From: Bacillota bacterium
Lineage (GTDB): Bacteria; Bacillota; Clostridia; Lachnospirales; CAG-274
DNA: 9,491 nt
Assembly: GCA_017627115.1 (NCBI GenBank)
Contig: JAGAHK010000154.1
Span: forward strand, 1 to 9,491
Direction: 5' to 3'
The notes beneath the pieces are model-generated. The model saw only the letters and a program-made list of their open reading frames with translations. It was not told where the DNA came from and ran no database searches. Positions 7,170 to 9,491 of the stretch are shown here, one piece after another (position 1 is the first letter of the stretch; each line of letters opens with the position of its first letter). The position numbers and the translations under genes are program-made.

Positions 7170-8472
7170 AAAGACGACACCGAGGATAATGCCGGGCTTT
7201 ATGGAGCTGCTTCCGCCCGACCAGATAATGTTCAACAAAATTTATGATACCATACGCGAAGTGTATGAGAGTTTCGGCTTCCTGCCGCTCGATACGCCTG
7301 TGCTGGAGCTTTCGGAAGTCCTGCTTGCAAAGGCAGGCGGCGAGACCGAAAAGCAGATATACCGCTTTAATAAGGGCGATACGGACATTGCAATGCGCTT
7401 TGACCTTACCGTACCGCTTGCGCGTTATGTTGCACAGCACGCAGGCGAGTTGACTTTCCCGTTCAAGCGCTATCAGATGAGCAAGGTGTACAGGGGCGAA
7501 AGACCGCAGAAAGGCCGCTTCCGTGAGTTTTATCAGTGCGATATAGATATTATCGGCAATGAGGAGCTTCCTCTTATTCACGATGCGGAGATACCTGCCG
7601 TTATCTACAATATCTTCAAAAAGCTTGATTTCGGGAAATTCACTATAAGACTTAACAACCGCAAGGTGCTTAACGGCTTTTTCAGCGAGCTTGGGCTTGC
7701 GGACAATGTTGCCGATATTCTGCGCGTTATCGACAAGATAGACAAGATAGGCGCGGAAAAGGTGCTTGCGGAGCTTGCGGAATACGGCGCAGACGGCGAA
7801 AAGGGCGAAAAGATACTTTCTTTTATCACCGCTTCGGGCAGTACTGACGAGAAAATAGCTTATTTAAAGAGTTTGAACATAGAAAACGAGAATTTCAAAG
7901 AAGGCACTTCGGAGCTTGAACAGGTTGCGGGATATATGCGTATGTTCGGCATAGAGGACGATTATTTCACTATCGACCTGACTATTGCGCGCGGTCTCGA
8001 TTACTATACGGGTACGGTTTACGAGACTGTTCTTGACGATTACAGAAATCTGGGCAGTGTATGTTCGGGCGGTCGTTACGACAACCTTACGGGCTTCTAT
8101 ACAAAGCAGAAAATGCCCGGTATAGGTATTTCCATAGGCTTGACAAGACTGTTTTCACAGCTTAAAAACGCAGAACTTATCAAGCCCGAAAGCAATACCG
8201 TTGTGAAAGCGCTTGTTGCGCCTATGGGGGTTGATATGAAATACCCGCTTGAAATTGCAGAAAAACTGCGCAGTGCGGGCATACCCACAGAGGTTTATTA
8301 TCAGGACAAGGGATTCAAACACAAGATGAAGTATGCCAACAAAATGGGCATACCCTACGTTGTTATTATCGGCGAGGATGAGCTGAAAGACGGAAATGTG
8401 ACCGTAAAGAATATGGAAACGGGCGAACAAAAGACCGTTAAGGCGGAAGAAATTTTGGACGAGGTAAAATAA
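7162..8472 (+). CDS. hisS: Histidyl-tRNA synthetase (436 aa)
   Basis: This class II synthetase attaches histidine to tRNA-His in the cytoplasm. The catalytic core has motif 2 around FKRYQMSKVYRGERPQKGRF (101-120) with the ATP-binding Arg, HisA RGLDYYTG (277-284), HisB GGRYDNL (303-309) and motif 3 at about 318-331 (PGIGISIGLTRLF). An anticodon-binding domain follows (about 345-432). The length is normal. The MRFDLTVPLARYVA and REFYQCDIDIIG blocks differ from the LRPEGTA and RQFHQ style of the common bacterial enzyme and are closer to the eukaryote/Bacteroidetes-like form. The ATG overlaps the hemZ stop by 8 bases. AAAGGA lies about 12 bases upstream, a somewhat long spacing, so coupling is likely. 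No T-box leader is present. Confidence 0.96.
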   Translation: MSEKTTPRIMPGFMELLPPDQIMFNKIYDTIREVYESFGFLPLDTPVLELSEVLLAKAGGETEKQIYRFNKGDTDIAMRFDLTVPLARYVAQHAGELTFPFKRYQMSKVYRGERPQKGRFREFYQCDIDIIGNEELPLIHDAEIPAVIYNIFKKLDFGKFTIRLNNRKVLNGFFSELGLADNVADILRVIDKIDKIGAEKVLAELAEYGADGEKGEKILSFITASGSTDEKIAYLKSLNIENENFKEGTSELEQVAGYMRMFGIEDDYFTIDLTIARGLDYYTGTVYETVLDDYRNLGSVCSGGRYDNLTGFYTKQKMPGIGISIGLTRLFSQLKNAELIKPESNTVVKALVAPMGVDMKYPLEIAEKLRSAGIPTEVYYQDKGFKHKMKYANKMGIPYVVIIGEDELKDGNVTVKNMETGEQKTVKAEEILDEVK

Positions 8473-8849
8473 TGCTCGAAATAACCGACTATATGACAGT
8501 TGAGGAAATAATGGACAAACTGTACCATGAGTACGGGGAAGAATTCAATTGGCATATGATACCCTTTTCACAAGCATCAAGAGGTCATTTTATTGAAGAG
8601 TTAAAGAAGGAACTCGGCGAGGATAACGATTTTTTTGAAACCGATGTTTATGCAGTGGCAAAATGCGATTCAAACGATGATGTTCTCTACGGTACGGATA
8701 TAGCAAATGAACCATGGAGGATATATCACCTTACTTATTCATCAATAAATAGAGACGGATTCCCGAAATATATAGGGTTTGCAAGCAGAAAAGAGGCAAT
8801 GGAATATATTCGGGACGAGTTTGAGAGAGAGTATGCTTCATGCAAATGA
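8472..8849 (+). CDS. Unrecognised small acidic protein (125 aa), last gene of the operon
   Basis: I do not recognise a family. The ATG shares one base with the hisS stop (TAATG), and GAGG in the hisS 3' end (8461-8464) serves as ribosome binding site, so it should be coupled to hisS. There is no signal peptide or membrane segment, so it should be cytoplasmic. The protein is rich in Glu/Asp and aromatic residues. Predicted features from reading the sequence are an N-terminal helix (TVEEIMDKLYHEYG, 9-22), a second helix (GHFIEELKKELG, 38-49), a central part with WRIYHLTYSS (82-91) that looks like a beta strand, and a C-terminal helix (SRKEAMEYIRDEFEREY, 105-121). It occupies the place where aspS is often found. 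Base composition appears more AT-rich than hisS, hinting at a separate origin. Confidence 0.78.
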   Translation: MLEITDYMTVEEIMDKLYHEYGEEFNWHMIPFSQASRGHFIEELKKELGEDNDFFETDVYAVAKCDSNDDVLYGTDIANEPWRIYHLTYSSINRDGFPKYIGFASRKEAMEYIRDEFEREYASCK

Positions 8850-8880
8850 GCAAATTTCAAAAATTGCACAATAAGACCTA

Positions 8881-8897
8881 TAAATTATCGTTTAACG
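8881..8897 (+). repeat. Left copy of a 17-base terminal-type inverted repeat
   Basis: TAAATTATCGTTTAACG is matched in inverted orientation at 9399-9415 with 16 of 17 bases (the first 14 perfect). The heptamer TTATCGT inside it (8885-8891) recurs at 8909-8915. Confidence 0.75.
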
Positions 8898-8914
8898 GAG
8901 CATTGTCGTTATCG

Positions 8915-9085
8915 TAAACCCCTCCACCACGCTGCGCGCGGTCCCCCTCCCCTGATCGCTACGCTAAAGGGGAGGCAAGGGCCTGCGGCGCTGATTACCT
9001 TAAATAAGCCAAAGCGTTGCATTAGTCTTGCCCTCCCTTTTTTCAGGGAGGGAAGACAAACGCTTGCGTTTGGCGGGAGGGTTTA
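8915..9085. repeat. Composite palindrome with four local hairpins
   Basis: Outer arms (about 8915-8928 and 9072-9085, TAAACCC..TCC type) are inverted with respect to each other with a small gap. Between them lie a 7-base hairpin with one mismatch (8926-8932/8936-8942), an 8-base perfect hairpin CCTCCCCT/AGGGGAGG (8946-8953/8968-8975), a 12-base hairpin with one bulge (9025-9037/9046-9057) and a perfect 7-base hairpin CAAACGC/GCGTTTG (9057-9063/9066-9072). The halves mirror each other, and the two G+C-rich inner hairpins could also pair with one another. The style is that of interspersed intergenic repeats. Confidence 0.75.
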
Positions 9086-9118
9086 GCGCCTGCCCACGTT
9101 GATTTTTCACAACCGCAC

Positions 9119-9174
9119 GGAACGACACACACCGATATACACCGGCACAGGGTCGTTCCCTACAGCCCCTGTGC
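9119..9174. repeat. Two interleaved 8-base perfect inverted repeats
   Basis: GGAACGAC (9119-9126) pairs with GTCGTTCC (9152-9159), and GCACAGGG (9145-9152) pairs with CCCTGTGC (9167-9174). The arms interleave in the order A-B-A'-B' and share base 9152, so they are either alternative hairpins or a pseudoknot-like fold. Confidence 0.7.
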
Positions 9175-9207
9175 AGTAGTTAAACTTTACCACTAAAGCA
9201 GAGGCAA

Positions 9208-9275
9208 CAGTGGAATTGGGTAAGTAAGCAAATTTTTGAAACCCAAAAAATTTGCCCTTGAACAAAATTCCACTG
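9208..9275. repeat. Nested palindrome with two perfect 10-base stems
   Basis: The outer stem is CAGTGGAATT/AATTCCACTG (9208-9217/9266-9275). The inner stem is GCAAATTTTT/AAAAATTTGC (9228-9237/9246-9255) with an 8-base loop. They are separated by a symmetrical 10x10 unpaired internal region. TTGGGT (9216-9221) and ACCCAA (9241-9246) offer an alternative pairing. Confidence 0.8.
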
Positions 9276-9350
9276 AAAACATCCTCGCAATCGCAACAAC
9301 ACGGCAAAAAACTAATGCAAAGATAACATAACTTCGGCAATGTTTTTCCT

Positions 9351-9395
9351 GCGCTTTTTCTAAAAAAGCGCGCGGGGTTTGGGGCAGCGCCCCAA
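9351..9395. repeat. Two adjacent perfect hairpins
   Basis: GCGCTTTTT/AAAAAGCGC (9351-9359/9363-9371, 3-base loop) is followed by TTGGGGC/GCCCCAA (9379-9385/9389-9395, 3-base loop). No T-tract follows on the + strand. The pair lies just inside the right terminal repeat. Confidence 0.75.
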
Positions 9396-9398
9396 GAA

Positions 9399-9415
9399 CG
9401 ATAAACGATAATTTA
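9399..9415 (-). repeat. Right copy of the 17-base terminal-type inverted repeat
   Basis: It is the inverse of 8881-8897 with one mismatch. The heptamer ACGATAA occurs twice in tandem here (9398-9404, 9405-9411), the inverse of the two TTATCGT copies at the left end. No obvious target-site duplication longer than TA is seen outside the pair. Confidence 0.75.
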
Positions 9416-9472
9416 CAAGCTCACATCTATTATAACTATGAAAAAATCAAACACAAAAGAGGAGGTAATCGA

Positions 9473-9491
9473 ATGAAAAAAAGGATATTTA
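9473..9491 (+). CDS. Start of a gene cut off by the window's right edge
   Basis: An ideal AGGAGG (9460-9465) lies seven bases before ATG 9473. The first residues read MKKRIF, a Lys/Arg-rich opening followed by hydrophobic residues that is common at the start of signal peptides and membrane proteins. Only six codons are visible, so no product can be assigned. Confidence 0.7.

Larger units (their letters stand above)
8850..9472. other. 623-base non-coding region filled with inverted repeats
   Basis: No convincing gene on either strand. The region starts with 31 bases of AT-rich sequence containing a weak hairpin (8850-8867) without a T-tract. It then enters the repeat island 8881-9415 described in the separate entries. 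The last 57 bases lead into the gene at 9473. No standard T-tailed terminator for the rel operon is visible, and the GC-rich hairpins at 8946-8975 or 9025-9057 are the best candidates for ending or protecting its transcript. TATAAC at 9431-9436 could be a -10 for the next gene, but no good -35 is found at the right distance. Confidence 0.8.

Noticed and set aside
7090..7581. Open frame of 163 codons on the - strand over the hemZ/hisS junction
   Set aside because: Antisense to two well-supported genes, with no independent support.
8850..8867. Hairpin after the last operon gene as a terminator
   Set aside because: The stem is short and AT-rich with a bulge, and no T-tract follows it.
9107..9340. 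Open frame of 77 codons on the - strand in the repeat island
   Set aside because: It runs through the perfect palindromes at 9119-9174 and 9208-9275, has no ribosome binding site, and is cysteine-rich without a motif.
8881..9415. CRISPR array in the repeat-rich region
   Set aside because: The repeats are palindromes of different sequence, without a regular repeat-spacer period or nearby cas genes.

Overview
The window looks like a chromosomal segment of an anaerobic, low-to-moderate GC Firmicute of class Clostridia, probably a gut Oscillospiraceae/Ruminococcaceae-type organism. This rests on three things: the order rel - dtd - MBL hydrolase - hemZ - hisS, strong AGGAGG-type ribosome binding sites, and the style of the GC-rich palindromic repeats at the right end. 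The species cannot be named from the sequence alone. All recognised genes lie on the + strand.

Layout. (1) Positions 1-488 hold the 3' part of luxS (AI-2/S-ribosylhomocysteine lyase), ended by a strong hairpin terminator. The -35 box of the next promoter lies inside the right arm of that terminator. (2) Positions 608-1249 encode an unrecognised, probably exported or membrane-anchored, cysteine-rich protein transcribed alone. (3) Positions 1250-1471 are AT-rich and carry a short direct/inverted repeat cluster followed by a good sigma-A-type promoter. (4) Positions 1472-8849 form one tightly packed apparent operon: bifunctional (p)ppGpp synthetase/hydrolase, an unrecognised three-helix membrane protein with a CxxC motif, D-aminoacyl-tRNA deacylase, an MBL-fold hydrolase, a HemZ-type radical SAM protein, histidyl-tRNA synthetase and an unrecognised acidic 125-residue protein. 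Gaps are 27, 28, 10 and 5 bases, followed by overlaps of 8 and 1 bases, and no internal terminator is visible. (5) Positions 8850-9472 are non-coding and packed with perfect and near-perfect inverted repeats, bounded by a 17-base inverted repeat pair. (6) At 9473 a new gene starts with an ideal ribosome binding site and runs off the window.

Functionally the operon joins stringent-response control (Rel senses uncharged tRNA on the ribosome) with translation quality control (Dtd) and tRNA charging (HisS), plus two housekeeping enzymes. The two unrecognised proteins in this operon are the least explained coding content. AspS, which often follows HisS in Firmicutes, is absent here.

I see no CRISPR array, toxin-antitoxin pair, phage module or defence system. 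The most unusual non-coding signal is the repeat island at 8881-9415, which has the size and end structure of a non-autonomous mobile element or a composite of interspersed repeats. That interpretation is inference.
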